A DNA stretch of 22,461 bases from a virus. Every line of letters starts with the position of its first letter. Positions within the stretch are counted from its first letter, which is position 1. The position numbers and the translations under genes are program-made. Under the pieces are notes generated by a model. It was not told the origin of the DNA and ran no database searches. It was given only the letters and a program-made list of their open reading frames with translations. Shown one piece after another: positions 12,001 through 16,221 of this stretch. The stretch covers positions 1 through 22,461 of IMG/VR virus record IMGVR_UViG_3300009182_000342, one strand, 5' to 3'.

Positions 12001-14893
12001 TTAATTTTTCAATATCTCCCTGCACCCTTACCCTAGATCTTTCATCTTGCCCTATTTTTTTTCTATTGTCTGCTAACTCTGTATTTACATTTCCTAATTT
12101 AGAAAGCGTAGTAGCATAAGCTTGTTCTGCTGCTACTCTAGTGGCGGTAGAAGCAGTAGTTGGTACACCGGCCCTAATATCTCTTTGTTCAGCCTTTTTT
12201 GCTTTTCTTACATCTTTTTCTTGTTGAGACAAAGCTTCTGTTAATTTTCCTTTTTCTTCAGTTAAAAGTTTTTCATATCTTAAACCCACTAATATCTGTC
12301 TTGTTACTTGTCTATTTGCATCCAAAAGCGGTTTTATATCTTTTCCAGTTTGAGTAATATCTTGTGCAACACCTATGGCCTGTTGTCTGTTTTGATCTCT
12401 TTCTCTAGAGTTTGTTGGTATCCTAAGTTGTTGTTCAACCCTTTGTGCATTTTTTATTTCTGCTGGTGTTAATGTGCCGTAACCACCACTAGCAAATTTC
12501 TTTCTACCAGTCGTATTCATATGGTCTAAATTAGAAACGCCAATCTGTTTTGTTTCATCTGGACTATAGATATATTCCCCAGGCATAACTAATGATGGAA
12601 TAACACCGCCACCAGCCCTTCCAAGTCGAGATAAGTTTGAAGCACCTATGCTATTAACTGAAGATTTTTTAATTACATAAGAACCAATGGGCAAATCTAA
12701 TGGAACACTGTCAGTATTGCCAACTCCTGGAACTAAACCGCCAAGGGCTTTTCCCTTCGGTGGTGACTTTGGAGCAACAAACGGTGTTACTGATGGGTCT
12801 AATTTTGCAGTAGCAGCATCTGTTTTTACTAATGATTTTATATCTTTGTTTTTGTCTAATACCGTAACCCCTTTATCATTCAATTTATCTAAATCACTAA
12901 TTTTTGCAGTGTTGTATACAACCCCAAGTTCACCAAGATTGATTGTTTCGTTTTTATAAAATGAATTTGAAAATTGCTTAATACCTTGTGCAATTCTAAA
13001 TCTAACAAGTTTATCTTCCAACTCTGTTTCTGGAACAAATTCTTTAGTGTTTTTTATTTCATATGGGTAATTTCCAGCAAACATATCTACAGCAAAGTTT
13101 CCTTTTGCAAGCTTGCCACCAAACCTTTGAGCAACATGTTGTTCAAATATTTTTCCTTGTTCTGGAAAAGGTATTTTAGGATCTATAGATGATGGATCAT
13201 TTACTCCAGAATATTTTATATTATAAACTATGTTGTCCGTTGGATTTATGCGTTGACCAGCAGAATATTTTCCTTCATCAACATCAACATATTGTACAAG
13301 TTGTTTTATAGTTGGAGATTTTAAATTAGATGCTAATCCACCATATTCAAAACGACCTCTTGGAATAACTAACTCACCTGGTTCTAACAATGCAGGAACT
13401 TTGTCACCCCTACCAACTCCTGGTACAACTCCACCCTTTGCCATTTTAATTATTCCACCAGAAGCTTTTCTTCCCCCAGTTGGCAAAAATGGAGAAAATG
13501 TACTTGGTTGATTTGCTGGTGCAGGAGAGAAAGCCGTATTACCAAATCCCTTTGCGAAACCAGTCAAACTTTGAACCGTCTTCACTGCTGCAATAGCAGT
13601 TATAACTGGCAAAACCCCTTTTAAAGAATCAGCAAGTGCAATACCAGCAGAAGCAGCACCGAGAAGTAAATCTATGAGTGCTCTAAAAGAAGATGTATTA
13701 GTAAGATTTCTAATAAAATCTGCAAATTCTTCTTTAACCTTTTGTATTTTTACACCAAAAGCCTCTTGTGCTTGTGCAGCATTTAGAGCAAGAGAAGCAC
13801 CACCTATTTGGGCGATACCTAAAGCTTTCTGTGCGACACCAAATTCTTGGATAAGTGGTATAACCTTGGAGATCTGCCTATATCCACCAAGTTCTTCGAT
13901 AATGGCACTAAACCTTGGATCGGTAGATCTAAGCTCATTAAGAGCACCAGAAAGTCTTTTAACAGCCTCGTATGGCCCAACAAACTGATTTGCAAGACCT
14001 AAATCGCCAGCAGCTTTAGCTTCGTCTGCTGTATACCTTAGTTCTACGCCAATTTCTTTAAGTGCTTCAACAGTTTGATTACGCTGTACCCTAGTAAATA
14101 TAGTTCTAAGGCCAGTTCCAATACTTTCTGCACTTTCTCTAGTTGTTTGCCTAATCGATGTGAATAATGCTAAAAATTCATTTAGATCACCACCAGCAGA
14201 TTTAAAAGCACCACCAGCCTTACGAACACCTTCAATTAAGTCTTGAGCTTCAACAGCAAATTCAGCAGCAACAGCATTGATTGCACCAAGGGCGTTACCC
14301 AAGTCTTTTGCACTTATGCCAAATTGATTCATAACCGCAATAGCACCTTCCGTAGTATCTTTGAGGTTATCAAAGCTTGGGGCTAATGCAGCTTGAGCCA
14401 ATGCTTCAAGTGCTACTTTGGTGTCTGCTAAACTTAAGTTGGCTTGTTTTAATGTCACTGCCGTTGTAAGCAAGTCTTTGCTAGAAACACCATAGTTTTT
14501 TGATAGTCTACTTACTTCAGCACCTACAGCACCAACTTGTCCAACACTGTCTGTAGAAACTTGAGTTAATCTAACCATTTCACGATCAAAGTCTACAGCA
14601 GCAGTTAATGCTTGCTTTAGAGAAGATGTAAAAGTGATAATAGCTCCAGCAGTAAGCGTAAAAGCAACGAACCTTTTAGCAGCTAAACCTGACTGTCTAC
14701 CAAACTGTTCCATAGCAGTACTAGCTTCTGCTGCTTGTACTTTAATGTATTTTAAGCTTTCGCCATCGTTTTTTGGTATGCCCAAAGATACTGCACCAAC
14801 ATCTTTCAATTGACTGTTGATGGTGTTAGCAGCATTTTTTAAAGATGCCGTATTTAGTGCTACATTCAACTGTGCCGTTAAATTAAAAGCCAT
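23..14893 (-). CDS. Giant multidomain tail tape measure protein (4956 aa)
   Basis: Probable tape measure protein: it fills the tail lumen, sets tail length and is ejected ahead of the DNA. Residues ~70-290 resemble the TP901-type core region of tape measures (Ala/Gly-rich helices with 'NQFGISAKDLGNALGAIN'). Residues ~806-2219 are mostly long Gln/Lys/Ala-rich helical segments. Hydrophobic stretches lie at ~1158-1201, 2909-2930, 2970-2996, 3755-3801 and 3855-3898. Seven Gly-rich PGE modules occur at ~475-524, 713-757, 759-805, 2220-2301, 2516-2568, 4423-4490 and 4764-4822. Between them sit a PD-(D/E)XK-like region (E584, D603, E612, K614), an HExxxH region (H2707-H2712) and unrecognised regions. 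A Pro/Val/Thr linker covers ~3429-3627. ATG at 14893 follows only a weak GGGG SD (14904-14901), which fits a protein needed in few copies per virion. No M23, lysozyme or transglycosylase motif was seen. The role as tape measure is firm from size, core similarity and position; embedded enzyme activities are inferred from motifs. Stop is TGA. Confidence 0.95.
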   Translation of the reverse strand: MAFNLTAQLNVALNTASLKNAANTINSQLKDVGAVSLGIPKNDGESLKYIKVQAAEASTAMEQFGRQSGLAAKRFVAFTLTAGAIITFTSSLKQALTAAVDFDREMVRLTQVSTDSVGQVGAVGAEVSRLSKNYGVSSKDLLTTAVTLKQANLSLADTKVALEALAQAALAPSFDNLKDTTEGAIAVMNQFGISAKDLGNALGAINAVAAEFAVEAQDLIEGVRKAGGAFKSAGGDLNEFLALFTSIRQTTRESAESIGTGLRTIFTRVQRNQTVEALKEIGVELRYTADEAKAAGDLGLANQFVGPYEAVKRLSGALNELRSTDPRFSAIIEELGGYRQISKVIPLIQEFGVAQKALGIAQIGGASLALNAAQAQEAFGVKIQKVKEEFADFIRNLTNTSSFRALIDLLLGAASAGIALADSLKGVLPVITAIAAVKTVQSLTGFAKGFGNTAFSPAPANQPSTFSPFLPTGGRKASGGIIKMAKGGVVPGVGRGDKVPALLEPGELVIPRGRFEYGGLASNLKSPTIKQLVQYVDVDEGKYSAGQRINPTDNIVYNIKYSGVNDPSSIDPKIPFPEQGKIFEQHVAQRFGGKLAKGNFAVDMFAGNYPYEIKNTKEFVPETELEDKLVRFRIAQGIKQFSNSFYKNETINLGELGVVYNTAKISDLDKLNDKGVTVLDKNKDIKSLVKTDAATAKLDPSVTPFVAPKSPPKGKALGGLVPGVGNTDSVPLDLPIGSYVIKKSSVNSIGASNLSRLGRAGGGVIPSLVMPGEYIYSPDETKQIGVSNLDHMNTTGRKKFASGGYGTLTPAEIKNAQRVEQQLRIPTNSRERDQNRQQAIGVAQDITQTGKDIKPLLDANRQVTRQILVGLRYEKLLTEEKGKLTEALSQQEKDVRKAKKAEQRDIRAGVPTTASTATRVAAEQAYATTLSKLGNVNTELADNRKKIGQDERSRVRVQGDIEKLKNKYQKNPDGNLTKDGEVITSTYGNAYKKELKSNLSDYKKLYGEEATGSSRRGVRENLQERVKAGYFQQLKSFSEAKGLEFNEGFANKQADQMAKETRAGRRKLQTTGTGEFYDANLAKQLKSEGYSATGEKGRLRKITDFGKGLVSKEGLQNSAFAVSSGIGLLGSAIGPQQDDYKKAIAGGTQSEDIAKAGAKISGGLTGAATGLAIGSFAGPFGMAAGALIGGIVGVASGLADAEKQISNIKLEESGNKLKNAFEVAATSFGKISQTNLTEITMLQSKIDEEISKKADASTSYLTKFNPFGSKSLAVQSAESGAIERKNQYAGQASGINSLLSKQIQEDVKSSPVVKDENGKPKPYNIEGFFNDNANADQITRLAIGLGQPIDKIKKQLATFAKDFEKQQNAAKNQTQAIEAAQKLSISFSLIADASNNAANSLNNLTPAFQNISDSLFSNFSVSQKQKISSEIQLPSIDPKAFVSNLTNVTGGLGSSGQDLQSSGMVLAQMSSLLPSILANIRPNDMGGGKDPQSALRSALTAQLKNVGGLDETQIQSHVNSVVGKMGEDFAKMLSESGGDYNELAKKLMSNVSDPFLNAFKAITVNLEKAADTYVGGINKLAQATLTTVQEYDKLSKIQQQTRNIRTNIAIEDEIKKQKKAKPFSDVHENVIGLNMTSVADQTQAFREQQARLTGVNANDQQLTPDQIQAKIVENRSRTEKAQTKQNNSKLTAKEGRGDYVDATNELGKLKVEASLLNQAMKNLADSTEEISAIEQRVGKIKQEIAKEEQDNARKQSETEHQGEKLLTSSPEQLQRLQAGAQLTNAAKSIGGNLLRFNTEQRKAIFEYLDFSGDEGKKLKSQFLQASGFVSKPETQMQDKFGPQLTQLNAQLLAVMAVREQAQTNIIKDQQTLQGAFFTQLSAQNEVFFTRLGQQLLMPQVAQQQQIGFETNAKLTDMRASAKSVGLFNPLDQFAARNGKENGQAYYNDIVRPKTKEITSFLDAEQKRRQIAASQNAFNGQETSIADQSIKGGQFDINGLITALGRNQVIQNSGLDIEKISTQIQKDNNGGTDPKQLGQIIASVIKEKLTLAQTEQEAIQGNLAGKLGLSINDKGTISQNQKNSENGLGGFVMQLIGQNTTGSVFAQATEDVKRLGGVIGTQFTAQITNLEGQAAAAAAQVAALNIQIGALGQPKPPAPNVNPLAPQQAGNLPVAQVGINPALLAAMQNQGPIFQNPAMDPNQLGPILPNNPLFRPVAPQGKSTGGMVTHSSAMVGADPKVFKPIGPDTIPAMLNHGEYVVNAKATAENLPLLQALNGGGTVKPTKAMNDGGAVNYLQVGGGPIDAPFPVNRVEARRLLESEKQRRIDLAILEKFGNLRGSWRRNALNNSLRIQAGDSDLTNIPYQGGEFLVSAIVSPAFSEPWTPIKDITTAGLQTNNLNPQQKEALSKRQIFGMPLNIKPVNYQYITGVTDKYIRGDLTQDQKNSNFNANRNVFDVTAKDAQGNTKEYYRRRANLNPFFQGLLVYGAPVQFGENKKFSDRFGFSLADENFPVLGFSKGGQAGRRTPAMVQSGEFIVGADKAKKNKGLLDHMNGGGKVSYLSFGGMMKKDEFMRNSWNPGENALYDDLKGVGRLKIKRTDPIRLGAVGEMGPQIPRERASYRDYARHYLGEGKAAQISRVLDRPPGLDDNAPTTRLRKTSRLFDDMLRSGELDRPSELTAGIYKPKYDVATTYPQGNSMLEIDTLRHEFGGHGAQFAAEIKGSRLNNTVSGSFDMEGLGNDKKPTRFLAELHARMVQLKDPLARFEMFKYFSTSNGAAAAYGSSPWLGKDGRGWHEDALKYANENDGLVKIDDLLKGRGKGQEVNLIEEIMRRAGKDTSVTTQIDGKTYLDTKKAFGFKPMPTVKLSAADEIVRNTFAGTESSVDRSVQPKKTVGASNPKIGSPFVGAGKKAVVAGLVAGVSLLGAGKSFGQSFGQEFEKPIDAPEIIANPAAVAGDQLKIQKELSKKRWDAALMASFGIAGVGAVTGLALWAKQASTKSTNNSIANLFPDDPKNESGVNEKRSQYRNGDIKTRLKMIEKLSPEIVKENARFIRNTTSSNPLVRNIPGAGFLQYLLPDAVKGIGNIGKGIGNIVGNFNSGELGANIIKALTVGKSDEIPMNKAGGVDWGKNVPIEMLEAGIKNPDTTPQMRAVLQKIIDKRTGKPTSEVSTKPVSSTEAADISQYERDAANFKPGDVEKAKAQKAIDDAKKQGVLNNELSRKDRATVKKDMAGTTISQLQIDEKAERGKANEFLQAELDKIYGDRKVEKVVTTSGANLTKEERAKFRSLSNDERISFLKDKGIKDPKFDTIKSRNTPVDPKIIESIQARNPNLLANQIYNEGRSNVTKGEVFNGPLSPEYIAERNARIAKNLAVYQNIESVRALRAQAFNDANVMLQQERNANIAHQQGQLDARRARIAEARAQAANARPVVPVVRPVVPVVPPVVAPVVAPVIPPVVPVEPVVPEPVKPIVAEKPPVVQEFKPPVVETKPVTTPIEPPKSTKPIPKVVPEVTPQVTPNKPVVPPSNKPIVTPPPIETTPLVTPTEPVVIPEVTPEVKPQVTPEVVPQVTPNKPVVPPSTKPVVVPPIVTTPLVTPPVVTPPVVTPEVKPNDTTKPTPRTPASTKLFGPLESPIDYRRAEAFKFLQDRINLLRENAGVSAGEINQANARWSGFSKAELDRMNSDARSMINLSDNKKTAAERLFRMKTIANAKVVGGINLATGVIGPHVLDIVANYLRNPAELRKAEALKEAGKATLTTGATFAVLGTLASYVPAVAHFLPVLEPLMAPVLLDSVSNLSNSIEGIAGDDQIANTIKVWQKGFPDIASIYPAKGKERSFLENLTPEGSEGANVNAEGLTLAGGALLGTGLIAGGVALAPVTVAAGVGSLVVGAYKVALDAQAVGERKKRLGENLSVRRTLDKRFQRRGFNSIDADFMLNPEKKEYIDLQNNDPSTFATRFSDELEASVIPLETLTMNDRAKKGNWRDVAGSMITFPYFSANDAKTYEALEEYEKTISQTQGGRDRNVLNQDRLGFSSDFASEITDLEKGQANEQTLTAVRAKYLAKITKDDPLKRDKKGTLDPFDSDIKEVMDENKKAAIFSRVAFKDEKNYPMLRGRLYELQKNKDPLYEEILNSLNADKIDLYKRIGKEKYVPEFSELIDGNKYPLDDSVIPDYQPNWELLQNNDPVEFARSKILAYNIAKGVLENKLSEINKASSFSILTDDKKTYDDLSKKYFNDKSFIAKWILKRDTYPEKQREAAQKEANLPTLSQAITDVYPKYDFAKAFLYGNKDIFPKGYIEQYGEQEAKEKAFYLDKSGVANNTDLSKIPKEDLQKAAFKLFLGKKIQDADFKWGKILPTPVDANYNKIGERQREVYPTQNPWFKYDPRKESDKTDDMVADRFLQPARELEFPVARQTQPKPPLALASGGIVPSSAPNPDPSFFVAKGSDTVPAILSPGEYVVNAKATSANLPLLQNLNSGGAVKYLYRGGDLQAINPYYARYSGQSPGSGYIYSDERDRTDFDIGTQGYLASRVFNPRVNANTLGGLSNYMADRTGSLNKKGYGRYTFNNRIGQKHLKEFGSEAPYGSIGFGGGPIPDFVGGLNALSDSSFGSPRLAGAAKFSLEDWAFNDILKNKEISRAPITGYRTSAVGSRYISGLIGGPPNHGDNGQNYDKVSLKDYMNELGFSKAGNQTFQGVGATKALASGFLADIPGSNVGIAQQAISSIQNNGLGRLSVNNTDVAAATALDVIKNARMSHYNQPSSFFSNGGSTTDTQPAMLTPGEFVVSKPAVDRVGTSFLDKVNNYAKGGPVGYFYNGTGKSSGSGAIAGFDASQLQAAAGSMDSGARTLGKTLEVVSGSFNSASSTFNQAISIMNTAASAMNSASRNFQVAVNDLTSALDRIPSTINLAIAPLSLNVSFNTPSVLLAIQQSLSGITLNVAAQIRNAITGFQRDELA
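428..604 (-). repeat. PGE hinge module 7 of the tape measure
   Basis: Residues ~4764-4822. Contains NGG, then QPAMLTPGEFVVSKPA, a helix with SFLDKVNNYA and a closing KGGPVGYFYNG. It is the last of seven copies and separates an unrecognised region (~4491-4763) from the C-terminal helical segment. The same type of motif is common in tape measure proteins; its function is not established. Confidence 0.85.
605..1422 (-). other. Unrecognised tape measure insert between modules 6 and 7
   Basis: Residues ~4491-4763, rich in Gly, Tyr, Asn and Arg with short mixed segments (YIYSDERDR, GPPNHGDNGQNYDKV), unlike the Ala/Gln/Lys helical tape. It is bounded on both sides by PGE modules, as the nuclease-like and peptidase-like regions are. 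I recognise no family. A compact globular domain is the inference from composition and framing. Confidence 0.4.
1423..1627 (-). repeat. PGE hinge module 6 of the tape measure
   Basis: Residues ~4423-4490. ASGGIVPS opens it, then SDTVPAILSPGEYVVNAKAT, NLPLLQNLNSGGAVKYLYRGG. It is nearly identical in protein to module 4 (GEYVVNAKAT-x2-NLPLLQ-x-LN), although the codons differ at many synonymous positions. Confidence 0.9.
3200..3330 (-). other. Hydrophobic segment in tape measure (residues ~3855-3898)
   Basis: Over 40 residues of Ala, Gly, Leu and Val with hardly any charge (LTLAGGALLGTGLIAGGVAL and onward). A similar stretch lies at nt 3490-3630 (residues ~3755-3801). Such segments are typical of tape measures that may insert into the host membrane during DNA delivery. 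Membrane insertion is inferred. Confidence 0.6.
4012..4608 (-). repeat. Pro/Val/Thr-rich low-complexity linker with internal direct repeat
   Basis: Residues ~3429-3627. It starts with VVPVV/PPVV units and continues with VTPxVTPNKPVVPPS-type units. One stretch (VTPNKPVVPPS followed by KP, then TTPLVTP) occurs twice, about 53 residues apart; the near-identical DNA starts around 4115 and 4271. Plus-strand DNA is a run of ACTGGTGG-like units. Likely an extended stiff linker between the long mid-protein region and the C-terminal third. Confidence 0.85.
5906..6170 (-). other. Two hydrophobic helices in tape measure (residues ~2909-2930 and ~2970-2996)
   Basis: Two membrane-like segments (AVVAGLVAGVSLLGAG and MASFGIAGVGAVTGLALWA) separated by about 40 polar residues, just downstream in the protein of the HExxxH region. 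Their arrangement would suit a helical hairpin. Whether they enter a membrane is not shown by the sequence. Confidence 0.6.
6315..7188 (-). other. HExxxH zinc-peptidase-like region inside the tape measure
   Basis: Residues ~2569-2860. LRHEFGGHGAQF places H2707, E2708 and H2712 in an HExxxH motif. A second conserved-looking segment, RFLAELHARM, offers E2750 as a third metal ligand 38 residues later. This order (HExxGHG, then a helix with Glu) resembles dipeptidyl-peptidase III (M49: HELLGH then EECRAE) rather than the usual HExxH. The region starts right after PGE module 5. Its surroundings (RDYARHYLGEG upstream, WLGKDGRGWHEDALKYA downstream) look globular. Activity and substrate are unknown; it could cleave a virion or host protein, or be inactive. 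Confidence 0.5.
7189..7347 (-). repeat. PGE hinge module 5 of the tape measure
   Basis: Residues ~2516-2568: SKGG, TPAMVQSGEFIVGADKA, then GLLDHMNGGGKVSYLSFGG. It lacks the usual D-(S/T)-(V/I)-P spacing but keeps the PA-hydrophobic-xx-GE(F/Y)-hydrophobic core and the closing GGG-x-V-x-YL. It separates the unrecognised region at ~2302-2515 from the HExxxH region. Confidence 0.85.
7348..7990 (-). other. Unrecognised tape measure insert between modules 4 and 5
   Basis: Residues ~2302-2515, about 214 residues. Charged and aromatic mixed sequence (RRIDLAILEKFGNLRGSWRR near the start, YQYITGVTDKYIRGDL in the middle, PFFQGLLVYGAPVQFGENKK near the end) that looks like a folded domain, not tape. I recognise no family or catalytic motif. 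It ends just before PGE module 5. Confidence 0.4.
7991..8236 (-). repeat. PGE hinge module 4 of the tape measure
   Basis: Residues ~2220-2301: STGGMV, GPDTIPAMLNHGEYVVNAKA, NLPLLQALNGGG, then NDGGAVNYLQVGGG. It closes the long helical tape region and opens the unrecognised region at ~2302-2515. It is the closest relative of module 6. Confidence 0.9.
11292..11422 (-). other. Gly/Ala-rich hydrophobic segment in tape measure (residues ~1158-1201)
   Basis: GGLTGAATGLAIGSFAGPFG continues into further Ala/Gly/Ile/Val, about 40 residues with no charge. This glycine-zipper-like composition is seen in membrane-active segments of tape measures and other ejected proteins. The role is inferred. Confidence 0.6.
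12485..12620 (-). repeat. PGE hinge module 3 of the tape measure
   Basis: Residues ~759-805: AGGGVIPSLVMPGEYIYSPDE, then GVSNLDHMN and KFASGGYG. It follows module 2 almost directly, so the two form a tandem pair before the long helical region begins. Confidence 0.8.
12621..12756 (-). repeat. PGE hinge module 2 of the tape measure
   Basis: Residues ~713-757: ALGGLVPGVGNTDSVPLDLP, then GSYVIKKSSVNSIGASNLSRL. The GE of the core has become GS. Its opening GGxVPGVGxxDxVP matches module 1, so modules 1 and 2 bracket the nuclease-like region with related sequence. Confidence 0.85.
12757..13322 (-). other. PD-(D/E)XK nuclease-like region inside the tape measure
   Basis: Residues ~525-712. GKIFEQHVAQRFGG is followed by FAVDMF and YPYEIKNTKE, giving E584, D603 and E612-x-K614. 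This is the helix-Glu, strand-Asp, strand-ExK order of the PD-(D/E)XK nuclease superfamily, with D and ExK eight residues apart. A later helix (RFRIAQGIKQFSNSFY) could be the helix after the core strands. Modules 1 and 2 bracket it. Nuclease activity is inferred; it could also be a non-catalytic relative. A target such as host DNA or competing phage DNA would be speculation. Confidence 0.5.
13323..13470 (-). repeat. PGE hinge module 1 of the tape measure
   Basis: Residues ~475-524: SGGIIKMAKGGVVPGVG, then DKVPALLEPGELVIPRGRFE and GGLASNL. It is the first of seven copies and lies right after the N-terminal TP901-type core region. Confidence 0.9.
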
Positions 14894-14976
14894 TTTTTCA
14901 CCCCAATAAAAAAGGGCAGGGAATAAGCGTAAATGTACGATTACTCACTACCCATCTTTGAAGATACTGTCCGTTA

Positions 14977-15852
14977 TTACTTACTTTCGACAGGCTCAAC
15001 TGCTTGAACCTTTTCAACTGTCTCGACTTTCTCAACTTTCTCAGCTTTTTCGGCAAGTGGCTTGCCTTCGTCATCCAAGAATGGAGTAAATTCAACAATA
15101 TACTCCCCTTTTTCATCAACCAGATTGCCATGAATATCAATTAGTTCATCTTTTTCATTGATATATCTGCCATCTTTGTTGACTAATCTTCCTTCGGAAT
15201 CAACCCTGTGACCACTTTTATTAACAAAATTCAAGTCTTGATCTACAAACTTATACTTCTTAAGAAATTCATTCTCTGGAAGCTTTTTTTCATAGTCTGG
15301 ATCAAGGTTATATAGCATCAACGCTAGGTTACTTGCTGCTGGATTAGTTACTGGGTCATCATCCCTATTTAGATAATCTTCATAATTAGCATAATAAGTT
15401 TTACCCGTATCTGAATACACCGTACAAGCACTAACCCAGTAGTTGAATTGAGCATTATCTGCTTGACCTTCAGCGGTATTTGAATCTAACGAAGAACGCT
15501 CAGATGTAAGCGACCTAAGTTCAGCCCTGTCCTTCTTCATTTGGAGTGCTAAGTCCTTTGCCTCAGACAGTTTAATACCGCCAGACTTGATCTTTCTTTC
15601 ATTAGAATTAATTTTTTCAACTAATTTTTTATACTGAGCTTCCTTATTATCATCCCACAAGTTCTGCTCTCGCATAACATTGTTTACTTTCGCACGAAGG
15701 ATAGCACCTGATTCGACTGCATCACGAAATGCCTTATTGTATGTCTTTTGCCCTTCTTGTCGTTGTTTGACATTAGGGCGAATTACGCACAATTCCATCT
15801 CTTTGCTATCGAGAGTTACCTTAAAAACCTTCTTGTTATCGTTGACACTCAT
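14977..15852 (-). CDS. Putative tail assembly chaperone-like protein with C-terminal heptapeptide repeats (291 aa)
   Basis: Lies just upstream of the tape measure, where tail assembly chaperones are usual; function is from position. Residues ~9-162 are paralogous to the first ~165 residues of the gene at 17268-16222: an ungapped run from P26 to I81 matches P32 to I87 there, sharing a YxxAxRDA pattern, a Gly, and a Trp followed by KE. Residues ~70-120 are a charged likely coiled coil. Residues ~213-254 are tandem 7-mers of pattern x-G-x-L/Y-V/I-N/D-x (EGRLVNK, DGRYINE, HGNLVDE). The tail (270-290) is a VEKVEKVETVEKV run. Start at 15852 follows a strong AAGGAGGA SD inside the upstream gene, which it overlaps by 17 nt. 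Stop is TAA. An 83-nt gap to the tape measure follows. Confidence 0.85.
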   Translation of the reverse strand: MSVNDNKKVFKVTLDSKEMELCVIRPNVKQRQEGQKTYNKAFRDAVESGAILRAKVNNVMREQNLWDDNKEAQYKKLVEKINSNERKIKSGGIKLSEAKDLALQMKKDRAELRSLTSERSSLDSNTAEGQADNAQFNYWVSACTVYSDTGKTYYANYEDYLNRDDDPVTNPAASNLALMLYNLDPDYEKKLPENEFLKKYKFVDQDLNFVNKSGHRVDSEGRLVNKDGRYINEKDELIDIHGNLVDEKGEYIVEFTPFLDDEGKPLAEKAEKVEKVETVEKVQAVEPVESK

Positions 15853-16219
15853 CTTTGTCCTCCTTTGTTTTTAGAAAAGTCTGGTGTCTATTCCAAGAAA
15901 TCAAATACTGGCCCATCTCATTTTCTACTGCTCTTATTTGATGATTGCCGTTATTGAGTACTGCCGTTCTACATTCTTCCCATAATTGCTTCCATTCTAA
16001 CTGTTCGTCTGTCAGTTCACTTTCTGACAAACGATGCCCCCAAAGCTCTCCAAAATTTTGCTCAAAAGAAGATAACGCACCAATAAAGGCAGTTCTAACT
16101 TTTGTGCTAGTAATTTTGAAAAGTCTAGCCCTTGAATCTGATTGATATTTTTTTTTGCCCTTTTCATTTTCCTCCTGACTTAATCTTAACGCATCCTGCA
16201 TCTGTTTTTCAACATCCAT
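15836..16219 (-). CDS. Small tail-module protein, function unknown (127 aa)
   Basis: Unrecognised product sandwiched between two paralogous genes in the chaperone position. It begins with a charged helix (residues ~1-30, many E, K, Q), then a core with STKVRTAFIGALSSFEQNFG, W-rich segments (GELWGH, WKQLWEE) and NNGNHQIRAVENEMGQY. ATG at 16219 follows AAGGAGA, which is formed by the last codons of the upstream gene, and starts 2 nt after that gene's stop. Its 3' end overlaps the next gene by 17 nt, so the three genes are probably translationally coupled. It could be the small partner of a chaperone pair. Confidence 0.85.
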   Translation of the reverse strand: MDVEKQMQDALRLSQEENEKGKKKYQSDSRARLFKITSTKVRTAFIGALSSFEQNFGELWGHRLSESELTDEQLEWKQLWEECRTAVLNNGNHQIRAVENEMGQYLISWNRHQTFLKTKEDKDECQR

Positions 16220-16221
16220 TT

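Noticed and set aside
23-14893. Peptidoglycan hydrolase (M23, lysozyme or transglycosylase) domain in the tape measure
   Set aside because: Searched by eye for HxH/HxxxD and catalytic Glu contexts; nothing convincing was seen.
14977-15060. Lambda G/GT-type -1 frameshift in the chaperone-like gene
   Set aside because: The -1 frame meets stops (TGA) in the candidate region and there is no X XXY YYZ heptamer in the right phase.
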